DNA from: Moritella sp. 24
GTDB lineage: Bacteria > Pseudomonadota > Gammaproteobacteria > Enterobacterales > Moritellaceae
NCBI RefSeq assembly: GCF_018219155.1
Contig: NZ_CP056123.1
Coordinates: 2,675,505-2,739,504, forward strand
Length of the DNA: 64,000 bases
Reading direction: 5' to 3'
Both the position numbers and the translations under genes were made by a program. The first letter of the stretch is position 1, and each line of letters begins with the position of its first letter. The notes beneath the pieces are model-generated. The model did not search any database. It was not told the origin of the DNA and saw nothing but the letters and a program-made list of their open reading frames with translations. Below are positions 1-9,223 of the stretch, in pieces.

Positions 1-424
1 CGACTACACGTTCAGGATCACGTTTTATCGCAGCACGAACAAAAATAACACTAATGTTAGTACGTGCAGATAACAAGTCACTCACCAATTCAGGTAAACG
101 TTCAGGATCTAATCTAACCAAGTCTTCTAAAATAGAAAGACTTGATGTTTCCCAAAAATTATTCACCTGTGTTGGTTTCCCATGGCGAATAGTTAACCAA
201 CCATCACGCGCCAAACGTTGTAATACTTCACGCAATGTAGTTCGAGTAACACCAATAAGCTCAGAAAGTTCTCTTTCTGCAGGAAGAATTGAACCCGGAG
301 GAAAACGATTTTTCCAAATCGATTCGATCAGATACTCTTCGGCAAAGCCCGCTGGGCTCTTCGCCTTAATAATACCGTCGCTCTGACGTTTTTTATTTGT
401 CATTTTATTATCAGTAATATCCAT
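1..424 (-). CDS. fadR: Fatty acid metabolism regulator FadR (5' part only)
   Basis: This is the N-terminal ~141 residues of FadR, the GntR-family regulator that binds acyl-CoA, represses beta-oxidation genes and activates unsaturated fatty acid synthesis. The minus strand encodes the GntR winged helix with near-identity to E. coli FadR, for example [20 protein letters not shown], then [20 protein letters not shown] and [14 protein letters not shown]. The gene runs off the left edge, so the acyl-CoA-binding domain is not visible. ATG at 424 is the first start; ATG at 403 is an in-frame alternative seven codons later. It is divergent from nhaB, a conserved arrangement in gammaproteobacteria. 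Family identification is very secure; which start is used is not. Confidence 0.95.
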   Translation of the reverse strand, partial: MDITDNKMTNKKRQSDGIIKAKSPAGFAEEYLIESIWKNRFPPGSILPAERELSELIGVTRTTLREVLQRLARDGWLTIRHGKPTQVNNFWETSSLSILEDLVRLDPERLPELVSDLLSARTNISVIFVRAAIKRDPERVV

Positions 425-481
425 TTAACTTCTCATTTGGAAATATAACAGGTTGTGTCTTTTCAAATCTTAGCATCCGGA

Positions 482-498
482 AGCAACTCCGACCAGAT
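482..498. promoter_or_regulatory. Possible FadR operator half-palindrome in the fadR-nhaB gap
   Basis: The sequence here contains CCGACCAGAT, a perfect right half of the FadR consensus (CTGGTCNGACCAG). The left half is poor, with about 3 of 6 positions matching. It lies some 60 bp upstream of the fadR start, where autoregulation could act. It could be a chance half-site. Confidence 0.3.
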
Positions 499-677
499 TT
501 AAATTAGATACTACCATCTGAATAGTTGCTATCCGATTAAAATATTAAAACAAGTTTAATTGCAATAACAATAATCTGTATCAATAAAAAGAATGGCGAA
601 CCTCACAAAATACGCTTAGAATACAGAAAATTTCAAATTCATTAACTTCATTTAAACAAAATATTGGACAACCTCAC

Positions 678-2264
678 ATGGATATAAGCCTTAGTACGGC
701 GGCCAAATTGAACTTCTTAGGTAATTCACCTCAGTGGTACAAAATTGCAATTATTGCCTTCCTTATTATTAACCCGATTATTTTTTCAATTGACCCATTC
801 ATTGCAGGTTGGTTATTAGTTATCGAATTTATTTTCACCTTGGCAATGGCATTAAAATGCTATCCTCTTCAGCCAGGTGGTTTACTTGCAATTGAAGCAG
901 TTGCGATAGGCATGACCTCCGCAGAGCAAGTTCAGCACGAACTTGTCAGTAACATTGAAGTATTATTATTATTAATCTTCATGGTTGCCGGTATCTATTT
1001 CATGAAGTCTTTATTACTTTATGTATTTACTAAATTACTTATTAACATCCGTTCTAAAGCACTACTCGCTTTATCTTTCTCGGTTGTTTCAGCTTTCTTA
1101 TCTGCATTCCTTGATGCGTTAACAGTGATTGCAGTTGTAATCAGTGTGGCAATTGGTTTCTATAGCATTTACCACAAAGTTGCATCGGGCCGTGATTTTA
1201 AACATGATCACGACCATACAGATGACGCATCAGTAAATGAACTTAAACGCCAAGATCTTGATGATTACCGTGCATTTTTACGTAGCTTAATGATGCACGC
1301 TGGTGTCGGTACTGCACTTGGTGGTGTATGTACTATGGTTGGTGAACCACAAAATTTAATCATTGCAGAACAAGCAGGCTGGGATTTCCTTGAGTTTGCA
1401 TTACGCATGTCTCCAATTACAGTACCGGTATTTTTCTTTGGTCTACTAACGTGTTTCCTCGTAGAGAAGTTCAAAGTATTTGGTTACGGGGCTGAATTAC
1501 CACCAGCAGTACGTACTATCTTGGTTGATTTTGATAAGTTTGAAGATGCAAACCGTAGCCAACGTGAGCGTGTTAAACTTTATACACAAGCAGCAATTGG
1601 TGTTTGGTTAATCATTGGTCTAGCAATGCATTTAGCTGCTGTAGGTCTGATCGGTTTATCTGTGATTATTCTAGCGACTGCATTTAACGGTATCACTGAA
1701 GAACACGCCTTAGGTAAAGCATTTGAAGAAGCACTGCCCTTCACTGCATTACTGGCGGTATTCTTCACTATTGTTGCCGTGATCATTGATCAGCAACTCT
1801 TCATCCCACTGATTAGTGCAGTACTTGCAGCTGACCCACATCAGCAACTACCGTTATTCTATTTAGCTAATGGTATCTTATCGATGGTGAGTGATAACGT
1901 ATTTGTTGGTACTGTTTATATTACAGAAGTAAAAGCAGCACTCGTTAACGGCACAATTACACGTGAGCAGTTCGACTTACTTGCTGTAGCAATTAATACC
2001 GGTACTAATTTACCCTCAGTTGCAACGCCAAACGGACAAGCGGCATTCTTATTCTTATTAACATCAGCCGTTGCACCATTACTACGTTTATCATATGGCC
2101 GTATGGTTATCATGGCATTACCGTATACGATTGTAATGACGTTAATTGGTCTTGGTTCACTGATGTATTTCTTAGAGCCAGCAACAGCAATGATGCTGGA
2201 TATGGGCTTAATTACAGCGCATGTAGACAGTGCAGCAGATGTTGTTAAATCAGCAGGTCACTAG
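678..2264 (+). CDS. nhaB: Na+/H+ antiporter NhaB
   Basis: Inner-membrane electrogenic sodium/proton antiporter that exports Na+ and helps keep internal pH and sodium low. The 528-aa product (E. coli NhaB is ~513) begins with the family-typical stretch around [11 protein letters not shown] and carries [39 protein letters not shown] and [16 protein letters not shown]. It is hydrophobic throughout, with a short acidic/His-rich loop near residue 175. It is divergent from fadR and followed by a strong hairpin terminator, so it is probably monocistronic. A sodium antiporter suits a marine bacterium. No anomalies seen. Confidence 0.97.
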   Translation: MDISLSTAAKLNFLGNSPQWYKIAIIAFLIINPIIFSIDPFIAGWLLVIEFIFTLAMALKCYPLQPGGLLAIEAVAIGMTSAEQVQHELVSNIEVLLLLIFMVAGIYFMKSLLLYVFTKLLINIRSKALLALSFSVVSAFLSAFLDALTVIAVVISVAIGFYSIYHKVASGRDFKHDHDHTDDASVNELKRQDLDDYRAFLRSLMMHAGVGTALGGVCTMVGEPQNLIIAEQAGWDFLEFALRMSPITVPVFFFGLLTCFLVEKFKVFGYGAELPPAVRTILVDFDKFEDANRSQRERVKLYTQAAIGVWLIIGLAMHLAAVGLIGLSVIILATAFNGITEEHALGKAFEEALPFTALLAVFFTIVAVIIDQQLFIPLISAVLAADPHQQLPLFYLANGILSMVSDNVFVGTVYITEVKAALVNGTITREQFDLLAVAINTGTNLPSVATPNGQAAFLFLLTSAVAPLLRLSYGRMVIMALPYTIVMTLIGLGSLMYFLEPATAMMLDMGLITAHVDSAADVVKSAGH

Positions 2265-2298
2265 CTACACAGAATACCGATAATTAATTGTTCGGTTT

Positions 2299-2328
2299 AA
2301 AAAACGTCGCTATATGCGACGTTTTTTT
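2299..2328 (+). terminator. Rho-independent terminator of nhaB
   Basis: The hairpin AACGTCGC-tata-GCGACGTT is flanked by an A-run upstream and a T7 run downstream, 35 bp after the nhaB stop. Confidence 0.9.
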
Positions 2329-2453
2329 ATGTTTGATGTCAATTAACACTAACATAAGTTTTATTCTTACATAGTTTTACACTCGTTCGACAATATTAAA
2401 ACTAACAATATGATATAACAGCGAGTAATCATTAAATTCACTTGAGATAATAT

Positions 2454-2978
2454 ATGTATCAGTTTATTTCTAACCTACCGAAACAGCGCCTGCCTTGGGT
2501 TTTACTCGCACTTACCGGCATAGGATTAGAAGCATCAGCCCTTTTCTTTCAATATGTAATGGAACTCAGTCCGTGCGTTTTATGCGTTTATGAACGTGTT
2601 ACGATTATGGGAATTATTTTAGCCGGTTTAGTCGGTGCGATAGCCCCTGCCAATCCGTTCATACGTTTTAGTGGTTTTGCATTATGGTTTATCAGTGCAA
2701 TCTACAGTTTACGTATTTCGATGGAACACGTAGACATTCAGCTTAATCCATCACCGTTTTCGACGTGTGACTTCTTCCCTAACTTCCCAAGCTGGGCACC
2801 GATACATGAATGGGCACCGTGGATGTTCAATCCAACTGGATTTTGTGATGAAATCAGCTGGCAGTTCTTATCATATACAATGCCACAATGGTTAATTGTA
2901 ACCTCTGTGATTTATTTAACAGTTGCAGTGATTGTATTTAGTTGCCATATTATCGGCCTAATCAAGCCAACTAAATAA
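2454..2978 (+). CDS. dsbB: Disulfide bond formation protein DsbB
   Basis: Inner-membrane quinone reductase that reoxidises periplasmic DsbA. The product has 174 aa (E. coli 176) and four predicted membrane helices. Residues 41-44 form the first redox pair, CVLC, followed by the conserved YERV segment. The second periplasmic cysteine pair is in STCDFFPNFPSW and the following NPTGFCDE. It follows nhaB, as in many gammaproteobacteria, and precedes a small DUF1244 gene by 13 bp, so the two are probably co-transcribed. Confidence 0.96.
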   Translation: MYQFISNLPKQRLPWVLLALTGIGLEASALFFQYVMELSPCVLCVYERVTIMGIILAGLVGAIAPANPFIRFSGFALWFISAIYSLRISMEHVDIQLNPSPFSTCDFFPNFPSWAPIHEWAPWMFNPTGFCDEISWQFLSYTMPQWLIVTSVIYLTVAVIVFSCHIIGLIKPTK

Positions 2979-2991
2979 CAAGGGTAGAATA

Positions 2992-3300
2992 ATGAGTAAA
3001 GCAGAATTAACTCAAGCGCAACAAGATCAGTTAGACGCAAAGGTATTACAACGTTTATTGACACATTTAGATGATAACAAACAAGTTCAAAACATTGATT
3101 TAATGATTTTAGCTGATTTTTGCCGAAACTGTTTAGGGAAATGGTACAAATCAGCAGCTGATGAACTTGAATTAGATGTCACAGCAGACCAAGCAAGAGA
3201 GCGTATCTACGGTATGACTTATGCTGAGTGGAAAGAAAACCATCAGCTGCCTGCAACTGAAGAGCAGCTTGCTGCATTTAATGCAAAACAGAATAAGTAG
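2992..3300 (+). CDS. DUF1244 family small protein
   Basis: A 102-aa soluble protein that I recognise as DUF1244 from the block LMILADFCRNCLGKWYK and the tail YGMTYAEWKENHQ. The family is widespread in proteobacteria and I know of no established function. It contains a conserved cysteine pair (CRNC, residues ~43-46). It is preceded by an AGGGTAGA-type ribosome binding site, lies 13 bp behind dsbB, and is closed by a long perfect hairpin. A redox link through the neighbour dsbB is only speculation. Confidence 0.85.
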   Translation: MSKAELTQAQQDQLDAKVLQRLLTHLDDNKQVQNIDLMILADFCRNCLGKWYKSAADELELDVTADQARERIYGMTYAEWKENHQLPATEEQLAAFNAKQNK

Positions 3301-3315
3301 TATTTGATTAAATGT

Positions 3316-3355
3316 AAAAAGGGAGAGTAAACATGATGTTTACTCTCCCTTTTTT
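3316..3355. terminator. Strong terminator between DUF1244 gene and ppnP
   Basis: A perfect 12-bp stem (GGGAGAGTAAAC with its complement, 5-nt loop) is followed by a T6 run on the plus strand. An A-run precedes the stem, so it can also end the convergent ppnP transcript. Confidence 0.9.
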
Positions 3356-3378
3356 ATATTCGTTCGTTATTTTGTCGA

Positions 3379-3660
3379 TTAACCATATTGACAAAGATAA
3401 GCTGTTTCTTGAGCGACTTTAACTTGAAACTTACTGTCTCCAGGGACACTAAACTGCTCGCCTGCACTGAATGTTTGCCAATCAGATTGACCCGGTAGTA
3501 ATACCGTTAACGCACCAGTAATCACGATCATGACCTCGGCTAACGCAGTACCAAATTCATACTCACCCACTGCCATCACACCAACACTTGCTTCTTTATC
3601 CGCTTCTTTAAAACCAATCGAAGCAACTTGACCATCAAAATACTGATTTATCTTAAACAT
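3379..3660 (-). CDS. ppnP: Pyrimidine/purine nucleoside phosphorylase PpnP
   Basis: Small cupin-fold enzyme of the YaiE/PpnP family that splits nucleosides with phosphate into base plus ribose 1-phosphate. It has 93 aa (E. coli 94). Conserved segments are [28 protein letters not shown] and [13 protein letters not shown]. An AGGAT ribosome binding site lies just upstream of the ATG. It stands alone between the convergent terminator and the outer-membrane gene behind it. Confidence 0.93.
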   Translation of the reverse strand: MFKINQYFDGQVASIGFKEADKEASVGVMAVGEYEFGTALAEVMIVITGALTVLLPGQSDWQTFSAGEQFSVPGDSKFQVKVAQETAYLCQYG

Positions 3661-3830
3661 CTAAAATCCTTTTATACGATTAACTAATCTACAACTAAGT
3701 CATCAGAGTAACTGAAAAAATGCCTGATTAACAGTACCCGCTGATTCAATCATTAACAGCACCAACGATCTATTGCTCACGAATTAATGGTTCAATATCA
3801 AATAGCCTAAAGATAAATAGTGAATGACAA

Positions 3831-5033
3831 TTAAAAATTATAATAACCCGTTAACTGTACCATGTTGTCGTCATTGTAATTTTTATTCGCATAATCATCA
3901 TCACTGACATTAAACCACCAGCCCTCTAAGCCAACAGTGAGCGCCTTGGTAATATTTACTTTTGCCTGAACAAAGCCATGCTGTGAGCTAAAATCTAAAT
4001 CATAGTTATGTCCGATCAGTAGCTCACTGTCATTTAAACCATTCAACGTGACTCTTACTCCAGTAAACACATCATTCTGAAAGCTATTATCAAACGCTTC
4101 TTCACCGTGTTCATCCCAGCTGTATTCAGCAAGTAGATTAACATCGATATTTTGCGTTTGTATCAACTTGAACTCTGAACCTAATACTGCCGCACGAGTT
4201 GATTTATCATCAATGATTTTATAAAGCACTTCCGCTTTAAGCTCAATGCGATTCAAATCAGCGTTAACATCAACAGATATTTGGTCGACTAAATTAACAT
4301 ACCAAACAGGCTCACCGACAGATTGATTTCTCAGTTCAGGCGTACGAGAGTGACCACCAAAATAACTCACGCCAACATCAATATTTTTAATGCTTTTACT
4401 GTAACGTAAAGCAAGATCAGGATGATACTCTTCTCCCCATCCTTCATATTCATAACTGTAATCATTTTCAAAACTAAAACGAGCACCCGGTGTCGGCATC
4501 GTAGGTTCACGATAATCAATCAATACCATCGCCTCTAATAACGCTCCTTTTAGATCAATGCCCAATCTAAACATCGGCTGGCCAAGTTTATCTTCGCCAT
4601 TAGGTGATTCGAGATAATCAGTTTGATTAACAATATCAACTAAATGGTGATTTTCCATCACCCCCCAATGCACCTGATCAAAGCCAATTGATGCCTGCCA
4701 TTTTTTTGTCACTAGGGCAGCTTTAAATTCTCTCAGATCAATATGTGTTCTTTCATCATCACGTTCATCAATTCGAATAAAAGGATGTACGGTATATACC
4801 ATATTATTTTTTTCTGACGACGCTTCAACATGTGGTGATAATGCGGCAGAGATCTGGTGATAAACAGGATAAGGGTAGCTATCATCGACTTGATGAACAA
4901 GTTGTTCTGGGTTATCAAGAAATATGCGTTGCTCTAAGCTAGCGCTACCTTTTACTTTTATTTCTGCGTTAACATTTGTTATGACGCCTAAGGTTATTAA
5001 CCCACAGCATTTTATTAGTGATTTCAATTTCAT
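3831..5033 (-). CDS. Putative outer-membrane beta-barrel protein
   Basis: A 400-aa protein with a signal peptide (lysine-rich start, hydrophobic core, predicted cleavage after VNA near residue 23). The rest is alternating polar/aromatic beta-strand sequence, and it ends in YYNF, a C-terminal aromatic signal typical of BAM-assembled barrels. The pattern (for example QVHWGVMENHHLVDIVNQTD) recalls the DUF1302-like porin group, but I cannot assign a substrate. It is divergent from the lpxR-like gene. Class is likely, function unknown. Confidence 0.7.
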   Translation of the reverse strand: MKLKSLIKCCGLITLGVITNVNAEIKVKGSASLEQRIFLDNPEQLVHQVDDSYPYPVYHQISAALSPHVEASSEKNNMVYTVHPFIRIDERDDERTHIDLREFKAALVTKKWQASIGFDQVHWGVMENHHLVDIVNQTDYLESPNGEDKLGQPMFRLGIDLKGALLEAMVLIDYREPTMPTPGARFSFENDYSYEYEGWGEEYHPDLALRYSKSIKNIDVGVSYFGGHSRTPELRNQSVGEPVWYVNLVDQISVDVNADLNRIELKAEVLYKIIDDKSTRAAVLGSEFKLIQTQNIDVNLLAEYSWDEHGEEAFDNSFQNDVFTGVRVTLNGLNDSELLIGHNYDLDFSSQHGFVQAKVNITKALTVGLEGWWFNVSDDDYANKNYNDDNMVQLTGYYNF

Positions 5034-5319
5034 TCCCCATCAAAGAAACCAGTAACTAGGGCGAAGTAATAAACAACGATCCTTGTTGTCTCATTTATTT
5101 ATGCATATACATTTCTTATTAGTATGTCTTTGTATGCTTATACGAAGCAATTTTTTTATATAAAACCATACCTATCAAGTACGAACATCTCATACTTATT
5201 AACCATAAAGTACGATCTAAAAATTAACGCTAGCATTAAGTTAACCTTAAACTGGAAACCTTGGTATAATTCATGCTTAATATTGCTTATTAGCATCTTC
5301 AACGAATAACGACATAATA

Positions 5320-6297
5320 ATGACAAGAACACTATCAATACCTTTTAAGCTATTTAGCATCATTTTACTGGCCTTAAGTCACACCAACTCTAGCTTTGCC
5401 AGCGGCTGGTTGTTTGGTATGCATAATGATGCGATCTCCGATGAAGATGGTAACTACACTAACGCGGTGTTTATTAATTACACATCTGAAGCGCCCGCAT
5501 TAAATAATCCATTCTGGCAAACATTAACGGCCTTTGATCCAAATCCACTTCGTTATGCCGTAAATTATCAATTTGGCCAACAAATGTGGACACCCAGTGA
5601 CATTTCAATTGCCACACCGCAACCTGACGAACGCCCATACGCAGGGCTGCTATTTGGTGAAGCAAGTGTATTAGGCTACAGCAAGGTAAGTTCATATCGC
5701 CTTTCATTATTGGTCGGTGCGGTAGGTGAACAATCAAAAGCCGGTGATACGCAGACACTACTGCATGAATTAATTGGCGCAACAACACCTGAAGGTTGGG
5801 ATAATCAAATTGAAGACGACATCGTTTATCAAGTCACAGCAGAAGCAGACCAACTGATTGCTCGCCCAGCGATGCTTATTGGTGAATCTGATTTATCAAT
5901 TTATCAACGCGTCGCTGCCGGTAACTACCAAAGCGAGGTGGCATTTGGCTCTACGGTACGTTGGGGGGTTGATTTAGGGGCAAATTATAATAATCTCAGC
6001 CTACATCCTTATCGATTACAAGGCATGCTATTAGCACCAAATAGTTCTGGTATTATGCTTTATGCCACTGCAGAAATTCGCTATCGCTTTAATGACATCA
6101 CCATTGAAGGTGATACACCTGAGACTGTGCCCGACATAACCTTAAACAATGTACAAGCGACCGCAGCGGCTGGGTTACTCGCTTATTATCAAAATGTAGG
6201 TATCAAATTTAGCGTTGTAGCAATGTCGCCTGATTATGAAGAAGATAGCCATGAAGAATATATAGTAGGTAGTCTCGGATTATTTTGGCAATTTTAG
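5320..6297 (+). CDS. lpxR: LpxR family lipid A 3'-O-deacylase
   Basis: Outer-membrane beta-barrel enzyme that removes the 3'-acyloxyacyl chain of lipid A. The 325-aa precursor has a signal peptide ending ...SSFA at residue 27. With that cleavage, Asn36-Asp37 become mature N9-D10 and His149 becomes mature H122, the same numbers as the catalytic residues described for Salmonella LpxR. Around them are HNDAISDEDGNYTN and LLHELIGATTPEGWDNQ, and the protein ends in LFWQF as barrels do. It is probably a single-gene unit, with likely roles in membrane adaptation or immune evasion by lipid A remodelling. Confidence 0.88.
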   Translation: MTRTLSIPFKLFSIILLALSHTNSSFASGWLFGMHNDAISDEDGNYTNAVFINYTSEAPALNNPFWQTLTAFDPNPLRYAVNYQFGQQMWTPSDISIATPQPDERPYAGLLFGEASVLGYSKVSSYRLSLLVGAVGEQSKAGDTQTLLHELIGATTPEGWDNQIEDDIVYQVTAEADQLIARPAMLIGESDLSIYQRVAAGNYQSEVAFGSTVRWGVDLGANYNNLSLHPYRLQGMLLAPNSSGIMLYATAEIRYRFNDITIEGDTPETVPDITLNNVQATAAAGLLAYYQNVGIKFSVVAMSPDYEEDSHEEYIVGSLGLFWQF

Positions 6298-6426
6298 TAG
6301 AATATCCTCATAAAATGGTTGAAATGTGCCCGTTTCTTTAAATCGCCAAAAGTAGTTATCTGTTACTAATTAGCCGTGTTAATATGCCCGCAATTTAGTC
6401 ACCTTTGCTTTAAAGATACATTACCC

Positions 6427-7470
6427 ATGCATGATTCTTCATTACCATACACACGTCGTCCAAAAGGCACTCTTGCCATGGTCAGCTTGTATGCCTTTAC
6501 TGGCGCAGCTATTGCTGCATCGGTAATATTCTCACTTCTGCTGTTTTTATCTATTCACGATAAATTACTCATGCAAGTTTTATTCGGTAGTTTAGCGGTT
6601 ATTTTCGAACTGGGTAAATTCTTTGCTTGGTACGAATTTGGAGAGCGTGTTGCACGTCGCGCATTCCATGCTGCGCTTATCGCACTTGGTTTCTACTGTA
6701 TCCTTGCCATTATCTCTATCGGTGGCAGTATCGGTGGTATTAATAGTGCAACCAATGTCGCACAACAATACGTTGACCAACGCGATAATCAGGTTAATGC
6801 GATTAACCAACAGATTTTAGCAATCGATGCTGAAATAGCACTCAATAATAAAGCTGCAGATAAATATCTAGAATTAGAAATGATCTCGATTGGGGTTAAA
6901 CGGATCCAAAAAGAGAACCAAATTCTACGTGAAAAGCAAACACAGCTTAGAATTGAGCGTGATAGCATGCCCGTTGCTGAAAAAGGATCTGTCATTAGTT
7001 TAATTGCAAGTCTTGCTAAGATCCTGAATACCACAACTGCTAATGCACAATCATGGTTAGTTATCTTCTTATCTGTATTACTTGATATTTTTGCCGCTTT
7101 CTTTGTTGGCTTAATTGGTGAAGAACTTCGTTTCCGCCATTCAATTAGCCGTAAGAAAGATCAAGAAAAAGCGGATAAAGCAGAGCACTTACGCTTGTTA
7201 GCAACGCAAAGCTATATTGAGATAGAAGCACCTGCACAGCTAGAAGACAAATCGGTATTAGTTGAAAAGCAAATGTCAGTCGGCTCTTCTTTTATTTTGC
7301 AAGCAGCGCAAGAGCAAGGTTTAAAATGTTCTAAAAAACATATCGCTGAGACTCTAAAATTAAGCATTGAGGAAATTGATCATGCGTTTGAAGAGTTTTT
7401 ATCATTTGGTATCGTTGAAAGAAAACGTAATAATCATTTACGTTGGATAAGACAAGAAGACATCGCTTAA
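6427..7470 (+). CDS. Membrane protein with coiled coil and winged-helix-like C-terminus
   Basis: I do not recognise this 347-aa protein. It has three N-terminal membrane helices (~18-45, 50-72, 82-105), a ~85-residue charged coiled coil rich in Q/E/K/N, a fourth helix (SWLVIFLSVLLDIFAAFFVG) and a basic cytoplasmic tail. The last ~60 residues (AAQEQGLKCSKKHIAETLKL...) look like a winged helix ending in a basic beta wing (ERKRNNHLRW). ATG at 6427 was chosen; a GTG at 6376 in the same frame would add 17 residues unlike a membrane-protein start. It may be a membrane-tethered DNA-binding protein. A long perfect hairpin follows. Confidence 0.75.
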   Translation: MHDSSLPYTRRPKGTLAMVSLYAFTGAAIAASVIFSLLLFLSIHDKLLMQVLFGSLAVIFELGKFFAWYEFGERVARRAFHAALIALGFYCILAIISIGGSIGGINSATNVAQQYVDQRDNQVNAINQQILAIDAEIALNNKAADKYLELEMISIGVKRIQKENQILREKQTQLRIERDSMPVAEKGSVISLIASLAKILNTTTANAQSWLVIFLSVLLDIFAAFFVGLIGEELRFRHSISRKKDQEKADKAEHLRLLATQSYIEIEAPAQLEDKSVLVEKQMSVGSSFILQAAQEQGLKCSKKHIAETLKLSIEEIDHAFEEFLSFGIVERKRNNHLRWIRQEDIA

Positions 7471-7490
7471 GCCCCCTACTCTTAAGCTCA

Positions 7491-7528
7491 AACCTACACT
7501 GTGAATGACAAGTTTCACAGTGTAGGTT
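7491..7528. terminator. Perfect 14-bp inverted repeat, possible terminator
   Basis: AACCTACACTGTGA pairs with TCACAGTGTAGGTT across a 10-nt loop, 20 bp after the preceding stop codon. There is no real T-run on either side, so it may be a transcript-stabilising hairpin or a protein site instead of an intrinsic terminator. Confidence 0.55.
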
Positions 7529-7732
7529 ACAATTTCAAATATCTGCAATAGAACAATAAATACTTCTTTTTACATCATAAAGTCACTCTCAATAAAACGA
7601 CGCCGATCACAATTGCTAATTTAAATATTCGTATGCTCGCAGGACTATATACTTACTCATCAATATATAACACTGTGTACTCACTTATAGGCATTACACA
7701 CAATAAATTGATTATTTGATAGGATATCGGGA

Positions 7733-8398
7733 ATGAAATACTACATATTACTACTGGTTAGCATATTACTGAGTACAACAAGCGTTTCTGCATCAGAATG
7801 GGAATTAGAAAAACATGATGAAGACAATGATATTAAAGTGTACACACGACTAAAACCAAATAGTGATAGTGACTTTAAAGAGTTTAAAGGTACAACACAT
7901 GTGAAGTCTCGAATCAGCGCGCTTGTTACCTTGCTCGATACTGAAAATTTAGCGTGCGAATGGATGCATAACTGCGTTGATTTCAAATTTATTAGTGAAG
8001 TATCTGATACTCAAAAATATTCTTATAGTATCAATAATGCTCCTTGGCCTGTCACAGATCGCGACCTTGTTGTTTATAGTGTTACCGAACAAAACAGCAG
8101 TGATTATTCAGTGACGATATCATTATCATCAGCGTTTGAAAAAGTCGAAGAAGATAATGATTACGTGCGCGTAAAAGAGCTTAACGGCACGTGGACATTC
8201 ACGCCGATGGATGATGGTATTGTTGAAGTAACCTACCAGTTATTCTTAGATCCTGCGGGCAACCTTCCTAGTATGATTGCAGCAACGACTGTTGTTGATA
8301 CACCTTACTATACGCTACTTAATCTACGTGAGATTATTAGTAAGCCTGAACTGCAATCAAGTCAACTTTCATTCATTAGCGAGCCACCAGCTAAGTAA
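7733..8398 (+). CDS. Secreted START-domain lipid-binding-like protein
   Basis: A 221-aa protein with a signal peptide cleaved after VSA (~residue 20) and a START-like domain over nearly all the rest: CEWMHNCVDFKFI, then INNAPWPVTDRDLVVYS and FTPMDDGIVEVTYQLFLDPAG. Such periplasmic START proteins occur widely in marine gammaproteobacteria and are presumed to bind hydrophobic ligands; the ligand is unknown. An AGGATATCGGG segment supplies the ribosome binding site. It is a single gene ended by a hairpin with a T-run. Confidence 0.82.
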   Translation: MKYYILLLVSILLSTTSVSASEWELEKHDEDNDIKVYTRLKPNSDSDFKEFKGTTHVKSRISALVTLLDTENLACEWMHNCVDFKFISEVSDTQKYSYSINNAPWPVTDRDLVVYSVTEQNSSDYSVTISLSSAFEKVEEDNDYVRVKELNGTWTFTPMDDGIVEVTYQLFLDPAGNLPSMIAATTVVDTPYYTLLNLREIISKPELQSSQLSFISEPPAK

Positions 8399-8416
8399 TA
8401 AAAATTCATACGAGTG

Positions 8417-8458
8417 ATATTAATACAGCCTTTCTAATAAGCTGTATTAATATTTTTA
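8417..8458 (+). terminator. Terminator after START-domain gene
   Basis: The perfect 13-bp stem ATATTAATACAGC / GCTGTATTAATAT has an 11-nt loop and is followed by a T-rich run. Confidence 0.85.
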
Positions 8459-8518
8459 TCCTTGATAACATAGCACTTCATGTGCATCCCCTTGTTATCG
8501 ATTGATGAGTCCGTCCGA

Positions 8519-9223
8519 ATGATAAAACAACAATTACACATTGCCCTCGTAGAAGATGAAATCAATATTGCTGAAAACTACCGTGATGCACTACAACGGA
8601 TCGGTTATCGCGTTTCACTCTTTCATAATCGCCAAGATGCACTCGCAGCTTTTACAATCTCATTACCTGATATGGCCATTATCGATGTTGGTTTACAAGA
8701 TGAGTACGAAGGTGGCTTTGATTTATGTCGCACCTTACGTCAACTTTCAGAAACACTACCCATTATATTTTTAACGGCTCGAAGCAGTGAATTAGACGAA
8801 ATATCAGCACTACGCCTAGGGGCTGATGATTATTTAACGAAAGATGTGAGCATCCACCAAGTATTAGCCCGTGTGTCTGCTCTTTTCCGTCGTATTCAAG
8901 CATTAAAAAAACCACAATCGGCAGATGAACAAGTTCTGACACGCGGTGCATTACGTATCAATATAGAACGTATTGAAACATATTGGCAAGATCAACCCGT
9001 CATATTAACCCTCACCGAGTTTTGGATTGTGCATACCCTTGCCAAACACCCCGGTCAGGTAAAAAATCGAGATCAACTGATGGATGCCGCCCATGTCGTA
9101 TTAGATAACAATACAATCACGACACATATTAAACGTATCCGTAAGAAATTTAATCTTATCGACGCTGAATTTAACGCGATTAAAACAGCCTACGGAATGG
9201 GTTATCGCTGGACTGTCGAGTGA
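8519..9223 (+). CDS. Response regulator, OmpR-like (PdsR-like)
   Basis: A 234-aa response regulator with an N-terminal receiver domain (acidic pocket VEDE, phospho-acceptor Asp56 in IIDVGLQ, conserved Lys in DDYLTKD) and a C-terminal winged helix ending TAYGMGYRW. Wording such as ENYRDALQRIGY and the whole layout resemble the regulator of the 'proteobacterial dedicated sortase' system as I remember it. ATG at 8519 is preferred over the upstream in-frame codon at 8480, because the receiver domain starts directly after it. It overlaps the kinase gene by 4 bp (GTGA), so the two are translationally coupled. Confidence 0.88.
   Translation: MIKQQLHIALVEDEINIAENYRDALQRIGYRVSLFHNRQDALAAFTISLPDMAIIDVGLQDEYEGGFDLCRTLRQLSETLPIIFLTARSSELDEISALRLGADDYLTKDVSIHQVLARVSALFRRIQALKKPQSADEQVLTRGALRINIERIETYWQDQPVILTLTEFWIVHTLAKHPGQVKNRDQLMDAAHVVLDNNTITTHIKRIRKKFNLIDAEFNAIKTAYGMGYRWTVE

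Noticed and set aside
5124-5309. 61-codon frame between the barrel gene and lpxR
   Set aside because: AT-rich composition, no ribosome binding site; it looks like promoter DNA.
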